Source: Dipodascopsis uninucleata var. uninucleata (taxonomy: Eukaryota > Ascomycota > Lipomycetes > Lipomycetales > Lipomycetaceae). Taken from it: a stretch of DNA of 64,000 nt. The DNA lies in NCBI GenBank assembly GCA_030568195.1, contig JAJLTO010000001.1, forward strand, positions 1,550,001-1,614,000, written 5' to 3'. Each line of letters begins with the position of its first letter. Position 1 is the first letter of the stretch. Shown piece by piece: positions 43,900-55,200 of this stretch. The translations under genes and the position numbers were made by a program. Under the pieces are notes generated by a model, which saw nothing but the letters and a program-made list of their open reading frames with translations, was not told where the DNA came from and did not search any database.

Positions 43900-45807
43900 T
43901 CAACGTCGCCAAAACCACCCAGTCTTTTTTGCTTCGGTAGAAGTAACACTAGGTGACGTTGTGTTAGAAGATAGAGTCGAAACGGATGTGAAGCTAGCGG
44001 ACGTAAAGTTGCCAGATGCACTATGGGTAGTAAAACTAGTGTCCTGTTTCAATTCGTCATCAGCACCCACATAGTTAAAAGCAATATCGAAAAAAACAGG
44101 CTTCGCTGGAATTGGCTCAATCTTAGGATTGCTTCCATTAATGTCGAGATCAACAAGCTTTGTAACATCAATCGCGCCCGGGAATGCACTCAGTTGATCA
44201 ATAAGGAAACCTTTCGATAATCCTTTGTCGGCAGATGTTGAATTAGCTTTAGTAATGGAAACTAATCCATGGGAATACAACTTTCCACGTTCAATTCTGT
44301 CAGTGGTATCTTTAACATCTATCTTGAACAATGGGGAGTCGGGATCAGCATTGGCAAGAGCAACAACGTCGGCAGCATTGGCATACGCATCTGCCCTTGT
44401 CCATAAAGCAAGAGTTTCTACACTAGAAGCATCGCGAGAACTGGAAGCAATAGTAGCACATCTTTCAGCTTTGTAAAATGACTGTAAGGCGGCTAATCCA
44501 GAACTTAACTCATCATCGCTAGCAACACCGGGCAACCCTGCTATTTCATCGACAGACATAAGGATTTCGTCATATAAGCGAACAATACCTCGCGCCACGG
44601 AGAGATTATTACTGATTTTTCCATTTTTCGACTTTTGGAGAGCCCTCTTCAATAGTGGTTTTATTAATACGAGGTCACGCGTAATTCGAAGTGTCAATAG
44701 ACGATATCTAGTATATGTAGAAACGATATATAGTTCTTGAACAATCTCCTGGCTGTCTTCAGATTCAGCTTCAGAGATTGCGTCGTCAATTGCAGTAACC
44801 GCGTCCTGCCAAGCCAATAGAGCATCATCAAAGCCACTTGCTGCATCTGAGCTGGCTATTTTCTCTTCCTGCTCTCTTGCAATCAATATAGCAGAAGCAA
44901 TTGCCGCATCCTTCAGTGGTGCAGAGTGATTACGCCAAGTAACAGATTCAACAGTAGCCAAAGCATCGGCTCTTCCATCAGAGCCAGGTGCTAATATATT
45001 CTTAGAACGTTTCTCGCCTATAGCAGTTCGAACCAACTCTGATATTCTCTCGCTACGGCCCGAATTGGAAAGCTGCTGAATAGCAATCATGCCCACAGTT
45101 TCAGCTCGCGAGTTCTCATCAATTTGTCTCGCAGCAAATTTCAGAGATGGTTCAACTGTGCGATTAAGTAAGTCACGGTAAAGATCAGCTGTATCGTTCG
45201 CATCATCGGAGACAGTCTCTGCACCAACTATACTCTCAATCAAGCCGCCCAAAGAGACCCAAGCAATAGCGTACGACTCCGCCGCTCGCTCATATTTTCT
45301 CCTTTCGAATTCTGCCAGACCTGCTAATACCGATGCATAGGCTTCACATTGAAGATATTCAATTGGAGACCAATCTTTAAGACCAGGTGACAAGATTTCT
45401 AGAAGTGCAGCTGCATTTTTGCGCGCTTTCTCCAATTTCGATAGAATATGGCGTTTCTTTGCTGCAACACTATCACTCGATCCATTTTCAATGGTAGCTT
45501 TCCATTCCATAGCATGAGCCCACGATCTTTCAGCAGTAAAAAGTAGAAGACCCACTGATCTTTTATCATTGGCCAGTTCTTCAGCAGTTGGTACATGTAC
45601 AGAATATTTTCGTGACGTAGATGCATCCTCGGTTGACTGACCAGTACTACGAGCTGGAATTCTTCGGCGAACCTTCAAAGTTTTCCTCAAGCGATGAACG
45701 CGAGAGGATAAATGTTTTGCATACTGTCTATAATCGCTAGCCGATGATTGTAGTAAAAGATTGCTGCGTTCCCGAAGGATTATGTCCAATAGAAATGGTG
45801 GTGCCAT
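43900..45807 (-). CDS. SRP68: signal recognition particle subunit SRP68
   Basis: Single exon; the first in-frame ATG is 45807 (MAPPFLLDIILRERSNLLL), giving 635 residues. The N-terminal RNA-binding region is typical: DYRQYAKHLSSRVHRLRKTLKVRR at about 27-50, then SVGLLLFTAERSWAHAMEWK and KRHILSKLEKARKNAAALLEIL. Middle and C-terminal regions are alpha-helical TPR-like. The protein ends in KKTGWFWRR, close to the GW-containing end of other SRP68 proteins. With SRP72 it binds the S domain of SRP RNA and takes part in co-translational targeting to the ER. An E-box TCACGTGA lies about 230 bp upstream. It follows IPI1 in tandem. Confidence 0.94.
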   Translation of the reverse strand: MAPPFLLDIILRERSNLLLQSSASDYRQYAKHLSSRVHRLRKTLKVRRRIPARSTGQSTEDASTSRKYSVHVPTAEELANDKRSVGLLLFTAERSWAHAMEWKATIENGSSDSVAAKKRHILSKLEKARKNAAALLEILSPGLKDWSPIEYLQCEAYASVLAGLAEFERRKYERAAESYAIAWVSLGGLIESIVGAETVSDDANDTADLYRDLLNRTVEPSLKFAARQIDENSRAETVGMIAIQQLSNSGRSERISELVRTAIGEKRSKNILAPGSDGRADALATVESVTWRNHSAPLKDAAIASAILIAREQEEKIASSDAASGFDDALLAWQDAVTAIDDAISEAESEDSQEIVQELYIVSTYTRYRLLTLRITRDLVLIKPLLKRALQKSKNGKISNNLSVARGIVRLYDEILMSVDEIAGLPGVASDDELSSGLAALQSFYKAERCATIASSSRDASSVETLALWTRADAYANAADVVALANADPDSPLFKIDVKDTTDRIERGKLYSHGLVSITKANSTSADKGLSKGFLIDQLSAFPGAIDVTKLVDLDINGSNPKIEPIPAKPVFFDIAFNYVGADDELKQDTSFTTHSASGNFTSASFTSVSTLSSNTTSPSVTSTEAKKTGWFWRR

Positions 45808-46152
45808 TATGATATCTTTCACCAAACAATTTCTGCAGTCTCCCTTGTAATCTCACTAGCTTTCCACGAATGAACAAATTTTCTTCAGAAATATTCAACA
45901 CAGTAGTAAACCAGTTGAATTATTTTGTATGCGAGCTAGATTAGCTAGACAATAACTAATGTTTTATTAGAAAACTACTGGATATCCTCATTAATACTTG
46001 AAAATTTTGTAGTGTTTTCACTTTGGTATTATAATCACGTGAACGAGTTTTCATTTTCCATTTATATACATTATAAAACGAACAACTGAACAAAAAATTA
46101 CACCTGCCATTAGCGTTTAATAAAGACCAATTAGAATAAATAACAATATTCA
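45808..46152. other. intergenic region SRP68/IPI1
   Basis: About 345 bp of AT-rich DNA that serves as the SRP68 promoter and IPI1 3' flank. It contains TCACGTGA at 46035-46042. Confidence 0.6.
46035..46042. promoter_or_regulatory. TCACGTGA E-box ahead of SRP68
   Basis: Palindromic octamer, 228-235 bp ahead of the SRP68 ATG, in the sequence ATAATCACGTGAACG. Same octamer and similar distance as at DAP3 and the nucleoporin gene. Confidence 0.45.
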
Positions 46153-47429
46153 TTATTGTTTATCCAATATACCAACTTGTTTAGTCTCTAAGAAATCTGA
46201 TAACTGCTTACAAGAGCGTCCAAGATCGCCACCCTCTTTTCTTCCCATATCCAAGACTGCTCGTATTCGAGACAGGTGAGGTTTAAGAATTTGAAATCTA
46301 GCACCAATATCTTCTGCAGAAAGCGTTGAAGACGATTTAGAATTATCAGTATTTGACCGTCTGTTAGTAGAAAAAAGGCCGAGACGAGCGAACGGTACAG
46401 ACGTACTTCGTGGCAATAAATGCTTCAGTGAATCTGGATGTAATAGTAGCATGCTCTCCCACTCGGCTTGCTGCTTACTTTCTTCTAGTCCCAATCGTAG
46501 AAACTTTGACAAGCAATCTATATGGCCCTTCACATTAGATATGCTGTCTAGGTTTGCAAATGTTACTCGAAGAGCTGAGCCGTTAGACTTTTCATCTGCC
46601 GTCCATCCAAGTAAAGACCCAAAGCATTCTATTGTCTTTGTCCAACTCCGTGTAACGATCTGCATTGCAATGTCTTCAGATTCTTGGTCGCATGTTGCTG
46701 CTCCAGTGCCTCCTAATAGAACAAGTAAAAACTTCGATGAGTCTGCTCTAATTTCAGATGAAATATGCGTCATGCCAGAATGAATGTACAATGTAATCAA
46801 GTAAACATGGGGTCCAAGAGAATGTAACGGAATGGATCTGAGTAAAGACAAAGTAGCCGATCGAACATCTTCGTTTGAGTCCAAAATCAGAGGTGCTATA
46901 GTCGTTAATATCGAGGAATCAATATCATCTGGGAGATGTGACTGTAGGAAACCAATGGCCTCTATATACAACATAACATGTTAGTTCAACCGATAAAGAT
47001 AGTATCTTAGAAGAAATTGCATACCTTTTCTAGTTGCATGCGAGTGATGTCTCGCCAACGATAAATGATGGTTGAAGGTCTCCCGAGTAGTGTGAGATTT
47101 TGTCAATGATTGTGAAGGTAGTCCAATAGCTGAATGTTTCAATTAGATAATATTCCAAACGCCTTTTAGATATTCTAGTTTGCTATTCTAACCCATCTAT
47201 ATCTCCATTTATGATCATAAGCTACTCACATTTAGCTTTAAATCCAAGATCTGTGTACGAAGTAGCTTTCGGCTTCTCTTTTCCAACCTTCAGTCTCGTT
47301 TTCTAGTGCAAATTTGATCGATTTGTTAGCATCACAATGGATTTCTTGCAACTTAAATCTCTGCAATTCACAAACCTAACTTACCACAAAATCTTTATTC
47401 TTCTCTCTTTTTTTCCTTTTAGAGCCCAT
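46153..47429 (-). CDS. IPI1: pre-rRNA-processing protein Ipi1 (TEX10 family)
   Basis: Four exons (47429-47385, 47302-47230, 47129-47025, 46961-46153) encode 343 residues; yeast Ipi1 has about 334. The start MGSKRKKREKNKDFVKTRLKVGKEKPK followed by TSYTDLGFKAKS is the conserved Ipi1/TEX10 opening. It is followed by LTKSHTTRETFNHHLSLARHHS and then HEAT-like helices (SSILTTIAPLILDSNEDVRSATL). Ipi1 works with Rix1 and Ipi3 in the Rix1 complex, which removes ITS2 and licenses pre-60S particles with Rea1 in the nucleoplasm. The very basic N terminus fits nucleolar localisation. The first exon is 15 codons. All introns are GT-AG, 63-100 nt. Confidence 0.93.
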
Positions 47430-48002
47430 CGTTATCTCTATCGCGCTATCGTGTGAAAATGAAATCGGTCGATGACTTTGTTAAAAAAAAAACAATTTGA
47501 AAGAATCTCCCGAGGGTAGAAAGTTTATATCCGGGCACTGCAAATATATTGATGCAGACAACAGACGAGGCAAATTATAAAGAATACTACTGATTTACAA
47601 AGAGTCCTCTAACATTCCAAAATATTTCATATAAGATGCCAATTTGTTCATATTAAATTCTCTACTAATTATACCTAAAAACATGTGGTTGACTACGTGA
47701 TTAACTCTGTCGAACGTACTTCGCAATGTAATAGAAGAATTTCAGGAACTAGAAGTATCAATATAATAAGAAATAAATGATTACAAAGAGAAATTTAATA
47801 CTTTAAAGAGAAGAAGCTAAATTCTAGAAACGGAATACATGGACACAAATGAAAAATATTGGAAATGCTCCAAGGCTCAGTTTGATGTATACAAAACAAA
47901 AGAAAATCACCATCCACGGAGACTTAACAGAGAGCTCATAAAAATGTACGGAACGAAAGGTACGAGTTCTTTAGTCTCCGTCATCCGAATACATACTCTT
48001 AT
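47430..48002. other. intergenic region IPI1/carrier
   Basis: AT-rich promoter of IPI1 and 3' flank of the carrier gene. No gene or marked motif. Confidence 0.6.
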
Positions 48003-50168
48003 CTAGGACCGTCCAAATCCAGGGACAAATTTCCAGGAGTCTCTGAACTGAGGAGCCTTCGGCCTACCAAAATTCTCATCTATATCAAGCAAAATCTTCA
48101 ATGCATTGCGGCTACGCAAAAATGCGACATTGCGTTGATCTGGTGGAACTGCTTTTACTTCACCGGAAGGAACTGAGTGTCCAGCCTCAGTTTTGCCGGT
48201 AGCGTGGTAAGGTAGAACATTTTGCAAAAACTCATATGCCGCTAAAGTACAACCAAATTGGGGCGATGATCTGAAAATACGAGCGGGACCTCCCTTGAAG
48301 AAAGCTTTAAAACCTTCTTCACTCAAAATAGTAGTAGCACAATGAGCGATGTTCTTGTAGTGAGTCTGTCCAGCTCGAGCTTCAGCCTGTAACCTAGTCT
48401 TGATCACATCACAAGGAGTGGTAAGATAAGCAGCGGGCATGCCTGCTACAGCACCAGCAATTAAGAGCTGGCCGATTCCGAGACTCTTATTGGGACCTTC
48501 TCCGAAATAATCTTTCTTGAGATGATTATATGTTGGGAAATAAATGGCAGAGAAGGGAACGTCTCTCATCATGCATGCGAGAGCGCCCTTGTACAGACCA
48601 ACGAGACCAAGATTGCGTACAATCCAGATTGCAGAGCGTTTAGGAGCTCCTTCAACAGCTTTTGAAACTTCGCCTTGAATCTGGAGTCTAATCTTGACAA
48701 TTTCTAATGGGTTAGTGAAAACAACCTGGCACGCACCAGCAGAACCACCAGCAATAATCTCATTTAAAAGAGTAATATCGCCGTTATCGTCAGAAAGCTT
48801 TCCACGAGCAAAGTCATTTACAGTGAGTTTGATAGCTTTCTCAGGTGCGACACCCACGAGCTGAGGCCCCAAACCAGAGTACAGACCACGGAAGCCTTCA
48901 TTGTGAATTACTTTCCTAAAGCAATCCCACGAGTTCTTGTACATCATCTGGCCAGGTACCTTAGATCTCTGGTTTTGCATACGAGTCTTAACCAGATCGA
49001 TTGGATAAACAATAGTAGCACCAAATGCGCCAGCAACGGAACCCAACAGAAAGTGATAGGCAGATTCGAATACTTCACCTAGAAAATGAGACGGATTCTG
49101 AAGTGCCATCTTAGCGGAATGAATTTTTTCCGCGGTTTCAGCATTGTAGACGGCTATAGGATCTTGCCAAGAAGGATCGAGAACCTTTCTAAAGTCCTCA
49201 TGCGACAATCTACCAGATGCATTATCAAGAGAAGCAAAGTGAAACAAAATATCAATTTCCATGGGAGTGAAAAGTGAGAATTTCGTTGATCTAGCTGCCT
49301 CATTGGTAAAATCCGCGCGAGTGATTTTACCATCCTTAGTTTTTGCGCATGCACTTCTGACAATAACATCCACCATATCAGTTTCGCGGATAACATTTTG
49401 AAAAGCACGAACATTTGCATAAGAAATCTTAGAAGACGTGGATATGTTACACAGAGTATGAAGGCTAGATAGCAATCTATCAGAGAGCTTGTGACGCGCA
49501 GTCTGTTCAATAATATTCTGGAACTGCTCAGGCTCAATATATCCAGTGTTCTCCTTGTCATAGAAGTGAAAAGCTTGACGGACACGCTCACCCTGCAGGC
49601 CACGTAACATTTGCGCAAACTGATCGTAAGTCATGGCGTGTCGCCTTTTGTTGTTACCAAGATACAAAGTGACCCAGTCACAGTTCCAGTCGAAAGGAAT
49701 CGAGTCATCCGACTTATTCTTGTTGTAGTAATCTATGAATTCATCGTATTCTACGATTCCATTGCCATCGCGATCAAACAGTCGAAAAGCAATCTCATAC
49801 TCTGCATCAGGCTTCTTAAGAAGGTTCTCAAAAAATTCCCAATCGTTGTATGATACGTAGCCACGACCTGTTCGATCAGCAACGTCGAACAGAACTGCAT
49901 ATGACTCTCGGGTGATCTTATGGTACTCTTCATTGGCCGGACATATGGCACGTACAAAATCTTCCTGTGTCATTAATGGTTCACCTTCAGCCTCAGCTGA
50001 GGCATTAGAATAAAAAAGCGAGTCTGATTTACTTATACTTGGAGTTACCGTCGTTGGCAACTTTCCACTAGGTAAAACGGAGGCTGGTGTCGCTTCATTC
50101 TTCGTGTCTTCAGTGGACGCGGCCACTGTTCCCGACACTGGAACCGCTCTAGTTACTGCTGTGTCCAT
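48003..50168 (-). CDS. AGC1: EF-hand mitochondrial aspartate/glutamate carrier
   Basis: Single coding exon, 721 residues, ATG at 50168. The N-terminal half has EF-hand pairs. One loop, DRDGNGIVEYDE near residue 131, has all canonical calcium ligands (D, D, N, E, E), as does the spacing of the aralar/citrin regulatory domain. The C-terminal half has three mitochondrial-carrier repeats with Px[DE]xx[KR] signatures: YPIDLVKTRMQ near 390, NPLEIVKIRLQ near 489 and TPCDVIKTRLQ near 585. The family exchanges cytosolic glutamate for matrix aspartate and drives the malate-aspartate shuttle. S. cerevisiae Agc1 lacks the EF-hand domain; this one resembles the animal calcium-stimulated type. A putative 5'-leader intron (50294-50171, GTGAGT...CTCAG) ends three bases before the ATG. 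Confidence 0.96.
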   Translation of the reverse strand: MDTAVTRAVPVSGTVAASTEDTKNEATPASVLPSGKLPTTVTPSISKSDSLFYSNASAEAEGEPLMTQEDFVRAICPANEEYHKITRESYAVLFDVADRTGRGYVSYNDWEFFENLLKKPDAEYEIAFRLFDRDGNGIVEYDEFIDYYNKNKSDDSIPFDWNCDWVTLYLGNNKRRHAMTYDQFAQMLRGLQGERVRQAFHFYDKENTGYIEPEQFQNIIEQTARHKLSDRLLSSLHTLCNISTSSKISYANVRAFQNVIRETDMVDVIVRSACAKTKDGKITRADFTNEAARSTKFSLFTPMEIDILFHFASLDNASGRLSHEDFRKVLDPSWQDPIAVYNAETAEKIHSAKMALQNPSHFLGEVFESAYHFLLGSVAGAFGATIVYPIDLVKTRMQNQRSKVPGQMMYKNSWDCFRKVIHNEGFRGLYSGLGPQLVGVAPEKAIKLTVNDFARGKLSDDNGDITLLNEIIAGGSAGACQVVFTNPLEIVKIRLQIQGEVSKAVEGAPKRSAIWIVRNLGLVGLYKGALACMMRDVPFSAIYFPTYNHLKKDYFGEGPNKSLGIGQLLIAGAVAGMPAAYLTTPCDVIKTRLQAEARAGQTHYKNIAHCATTILSEEGFKAFFKGGPARIFRSSPQFGCTLAAYEFLQNVLPYHATGKTEAGHSVPSGEVKAVPPDQRNVAFLRSRNALKILLDIDENFGRPKAPQFRDSWKFVPGFGRS

Positions 50169-52273
50169 TTCTGAGAAATAAAACTGCCACTTTTACTTGA
50201 CGATCAAAATATATCACAATTACTGTTATTGTCTAAATAAAGCACCAACACGTTAACAGAATCCTTACTATTCAAAAATAAGCTGTGTACTCACGCTACA
50301 GATGTTTTAGTCCCTTTTCCTTTGATATTTAGTTCTGTTAGTTTTTATAGCTTGCAGGTAGTGTACTCAAAAAATGATTCTCTGAAAAGAACACCGCAGA
50401 GGTTGAAAACCACGCTTCCGTCCTCTCTTTGCGCTCCGCTGCACTCACCATTCAAGACCTGAGTAGCCTAATAATCTTCAGGGGGGACCTTGTATCCCAG
50501 GTACGCGATCCTAACTATATCTACTACGATAAATAGTCTCTCTGCTGCTAAAATTTGGATTCCAAAAACAATACTCTTGCGAATCCAACAAGATACGAGC
50601 CAATCCTAAGCTGTTTCTGCCTACTCCTTGAAATTTCTCAATATTCATATATATATATATATATTCAGTTCCCCCGACTACGAATATTTTTGCGTTCTGT
50701 TTTCGTATGCAACACTAGTTTATGCAGTTATGCACCATTTCTCCCAATTCGTGGTTCCGGTTCCCCGCAGCAAGAGAACTCTCCGCAACAAGAAGGCTGC
50801 GCTAAAAGACTCTATCGCTAACAGCCAACGATATTTCGTCAAAAATGGCAGATTAACCGGTGGACTTATTCGTTTAAAGATATTTCGATTTTGATCCTCC
50901 AGAACCAACGGATCTGAAAATTTACCCTCAACCTGCCACGTAACGGTCTACAGAAGTTCCTGATCGACCTTTTGTGGAACGTTCTACTGCTACGGTCCTT
51001 TTACCGTAGGTACTCGCTAAGTAGCCGAGAATATGATGATATGACTAATTGATTAGTCACAAAAGACACGGATTATATGATATAATTAAGGGGTAAATGG
51101 CGGGTGAGATGTGTTAGTAAGCACGTGGGAGCAAAGTAGAAGGGATCCCTTATCATCACGTAAGTAGGGCTTACGGGCAGTATATATACTATGGAGCAAA
51201 TCGGGTGCTTAAGCAAGAGGCTATAGACTAAGAGAGAAACATCGGAATAAAAAAGTTTGTGGAATTGAGTGTGGATTCTGAATAGAAAAGATATAGAGGC
51301 GTCATTCAGATACACAGGGGTGAACAGGACGATAGAAATCTGGAGTTCAGGTAGGAAATGAATTACTGCTGACAATATACGTGGCTTAAACTTATTTTAT
51401 CAGACATGTATGCGATAATTCCGAGTGGAATGAACGGAAATAAGTGACTGGTGGTGGCTAGCGTACTGGCTATGATAAGTAACTACTAAAGAGGCGTCAC
51501 TGCAAAAGCAAATTGTTCTAATCAGTCGACGGTGAGTTTTCCTGGTCATTTCCAGTATCGTGTAGAGGTCGCGTGCAGACAATTTCAAGGGCTAGGCGAC
51601 GTCTGGTCTCTGATTTTACACAGCTTGGCAGCATTGACAACTAGAACCATAGAACCAATAAAAGGACAGGTACTATCCGATAAAAGACAAGAGTTTTAGC
51701 TGTCTAACATGGAAATATCAAGAACTGAAGATAATCTTAGAATAAAATTACACTTTTAGATGTCCGTAATTAAAATACATTATATTAAAAGTATCAGAGA
51801 CAGTTTGAAAATCGTTGAATCAAAATCTAGATAGCAGCAGAGAAATATTGCAAGGGAAATGAATATGTGGAATAAAAGAGTATGACTGACTGACTATACA
51901 GTGAGCAACATCGGCGCACTCCAACAAGCTAATGACGAGCTCGATAAAGGCGCGACCTCTCACAAAAATGTAGTACTACTAGTTACTCATTTAATCAAAA
52001 TGAAAGAGCGGCTAGGAAAACAAACTAAGATAAAATCAATTCTAAGTAGAAATAACAAAAAAAGAAGTTTTAAAAGGTATCAACAGAAATATAAACGGTC
52101 ATTAAAGGCATAGAATTTAATACACGAATGGAAGTCGAGTAAACTGTTGGTGTAGTTATTGTGGGAAGTAACCACATGCGTTCGTTACTTTCAACGAGCC
52201 AAAACAAAAACAAGAGCAAGCATAATAGCCAAACACACGTAATAGCAGCAAATTATTAACAGAAATATCCAAG
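50169..52273. other. 2.1-kb gene-poor region
   Basis: Carrier promoter on the left, oxysterol-binding-protein 3' flank on the right. It contains an AT microsatellite at 50647-50664. Frames at 50555-50821, 50628-50894 and 51901-52113 are short and without homologue that I know. The basic stretch in 50628-50894 is the least unlikely, but it lacks a recognisable domain. Confidence 0.5.
50647..50664. repeat. (AT)9 microsatellite
   Basis: Uninterrupted dinucleotide run of about 18 bases in the sequence TTC-(AT)n-TCAG, about 480 bp ahead of the carrier gene. Confidence 0.85.
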
Positions 52274-55200
52274 CTAAAAGATTTGTTCTACTTTCGGCCA
52301 TTCTGGTCGCTGACTAGATGCAAGTGCTTCGGATCCCATTTTCTCTCTTGTGGTCCAGTACTCGCCAGTAGACTCCCAGTATTCATCACCAGTGGCTGGA
52401 TGCCGACTTTTCTTGAACCATCTTGGAGAATAGGCAACCCCAGAAGCTTCACGTTGCTTTCTGCGAGCACGCTGGTTCTCCTCAAGTCTATTCTTCTCTT
52501 TGGCAGCGAAATCATATTCACCTTCTTCCATGGCTCTTTGATCTGGACGTAGTCTTGTGTCGGTAGGAGCAATCCAAGGACTGAGCTTTTCTGGAAGAGC
52601 GTTCAATGTAATAGCAAAAGGCGTAAGATTGAAAGGCGCTGGTGGCCTTGGATGATTCTCCCAGATAAGGAATGGGACATTTGAAGACATTGTCAAAGAT
52701 CTGGTAATGCTAGCACTAGTAGGTGTATTTTTACGAGAATTAGACTTCTTCAAGCCTGCTGCATTATTGCCTTCATTCTCGATACTTAATGTGACCAAAC
52801 TCTCTCCAGTGTCCTTTTGATAACGTCGACCATATATCTTATCGTTCCATCTTCCACCAACGGACCACTGAGGAGTACCGTTCTTGTCCATAGACGTCCC
52901 AAATACTTCGTAAGCACCGGAGCCAAGCCAGCCTCTTTGTTTAAATTTTAATACACATTTGTCTCCTGTGGTGTGATTTTGTATGATCATATCACCATAG
53001 TTGTCAACCACGGGAGATCCTGTAATGATGCCAACCACAGAAGACGTAACTTTCTTCCATGTGTAAAGCTCTTCTCGACCATTTTTAGGCCTAAGAGTAA
53101 GAAACCAAGTTCCTAAAGGATTGATATCGAAACTGCGTCCATTAAACTTTGATTTCACAGCGCTCTCTCCCCAATAATCCCAAAGCGGAGCCTCTGCGAA
53201 GGCAGCCCCAACAGGAGGATGATGGGACACTTGCTCGACAAAGAATCGATATCCTTTGTCAGGTCTGCAATATTCGTAAGTTTCTCCAAGTAGAGGATTG
53301 AAGGGTTTCGCGATACGATTAATAGTCGAAGAATATTCCGAAGCCGCAAATGCAGCAACGTAAATCATTCTCAAGGTCGAATCATCTTTCATTGCCGCCT
53401 TGTCAAGAAGATCAGTATATTCCATGTCCTCCGCTACTCTTTGAAGGAGAGATGTGCATTCATTAAATGAAACAGGTAATGTCATCTTAGTCATATCTTT
53501 TCCGATCATACTCTTAAGAATTCCCCAGAGACTGATCTTTGGCCTATCATCCTCGTCAAGCCTGAGACGAGTTCGAGGAGGATCGTCGTAACCATGAAAA
53601 GAGCCTTCGGCAATAATCTTTTGTTTCTTAGCTAATTGGAGCTCATTGTATTCAGTCTCAGGAATGGATTGTACTTCACTTGTACCTTCGCTTTCTTCAA
53701 GGTCAGTCTTTGAAATATCCTTACTGCTGGCATTAGCATTAGCACTCTCAATAGCATCAAAAAACTCATCATTTTCGTCGTCTTCAGATAAAATTGCTGA
53801 CAACTTTGATTCTTGTAATGTATTTCTTATCGCAGATAGCTGGTATTCCTCTTGAGGAGAAGTATTTCCAGAACCAGGAATGCTTAAAGCACCATCGCCA
53901 AATGCTTCCTTTAAAGCACGGCGAGTACGTTTCTTCTCTTCAACGACATCATGTAGCTGTTCCTCAATAACATCATTCTCCTCCGCTAGTTTCTGCATGT
54001 TATCTTCCCAAATCTTTCGTAGCTCTGATTCTGCCTCTGCTCTCTGGCGAAAAAAATTCTCGCGCTCATTTGTCTGACGCAGAAGCTCATCCAAGAGATT
54101 TTTTAGTGAAACAAGCGACTTTTCGTAGCAGTCGAAAACATCAGCGAGTTTAGGGTGCGCCGCTACAATCTCTTCACGATCATCCTGAATAGAGGCACAA
54201 ATGTCCTGAAGAACCTTAATTTCCATTTCAAGTGCATATGCTGTGCGTCCTACTTCCTTATAAGGCTCTTCTTGGGGCAACGGGCGATCTTGGGACTCAT
54301 CATCGTCATCATCACCAGTCTCATCTTTATCGTAATCCATAATTTCATGATCGTCATCAGCTATTGTTGACGAAACACTAGCTGGTAGACTACTACTGCC
54401 TCCTCCATTTGATACATTTGCTGTGTTGGCAGTAGAGACCATAGCAATTGTGCTTGCCAATGCAGATGTAGAGCTACCATTATTGATGGATAGTCTACGC
54501 GAAGATGAATCATCGGCAAAACCACTACTAGGAGACACTCCAACAGTGCTTGCAGAATCACGTCGCATCAATGAATTAGTCTGCTGGCGCTGAAGCTTTG
54601 CCACATCTTTGGCATGTTGAATAGCCTGCGTTAGAGCCCAGACCCATCTGTTTGCTTCTACTGGATGATTTGCCCTTAGATGATATCGGACAGACCCTTT
54701 TCCTATAATTTCAAACCGTTGCTTCTCAGATGAGTCTAATTTAAGAGTGGCAATACGCATATTTATGGAGCCGCGACATGCAGTACCAGTATCATCTTGG
54801 TGCTTGTAGTAAGAAAGTATTCCATTTTCGAGGACAAACCATCGGAGCTTGTATCCACCAGTATAGTTTGTCCATTTTTTTAAGTATCCTTTCATTTGTG
54901 GTGCCTCATTCGCTGAATGACCTGTCACTATGGACTGATTCTTAGATGCAGTCTTAAGTAACTTTTTAATAGCATCGTCTTTGCAAAGATCGATCGCTAA
55001 TTTCCCCTTTCGATCTCGACGAAATGGATCACCGCCATGATTTAGAATAAATTCGACCATAGAAGCATTTCTAGCTCGTGCAGCATCATGTAAGACTGTG
55101 GATCCAGTATCTGGATCTTGGCCATTGATGTCAAGTAATGCCGATGCTCGAGGGTTTGAGAGAATTTTTTCGAGACCCTTGATATCGTTGTTCTGAAAGC

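Noticed and set aside
50555-50908. Three overlapping small frames, one with a basic stretch resembling the bL32m mitoribosomal start
   Set aside because: The conserved CPxCG zinc pair of bL32 is absent downstream in any frame, and frames overlap on both strands.
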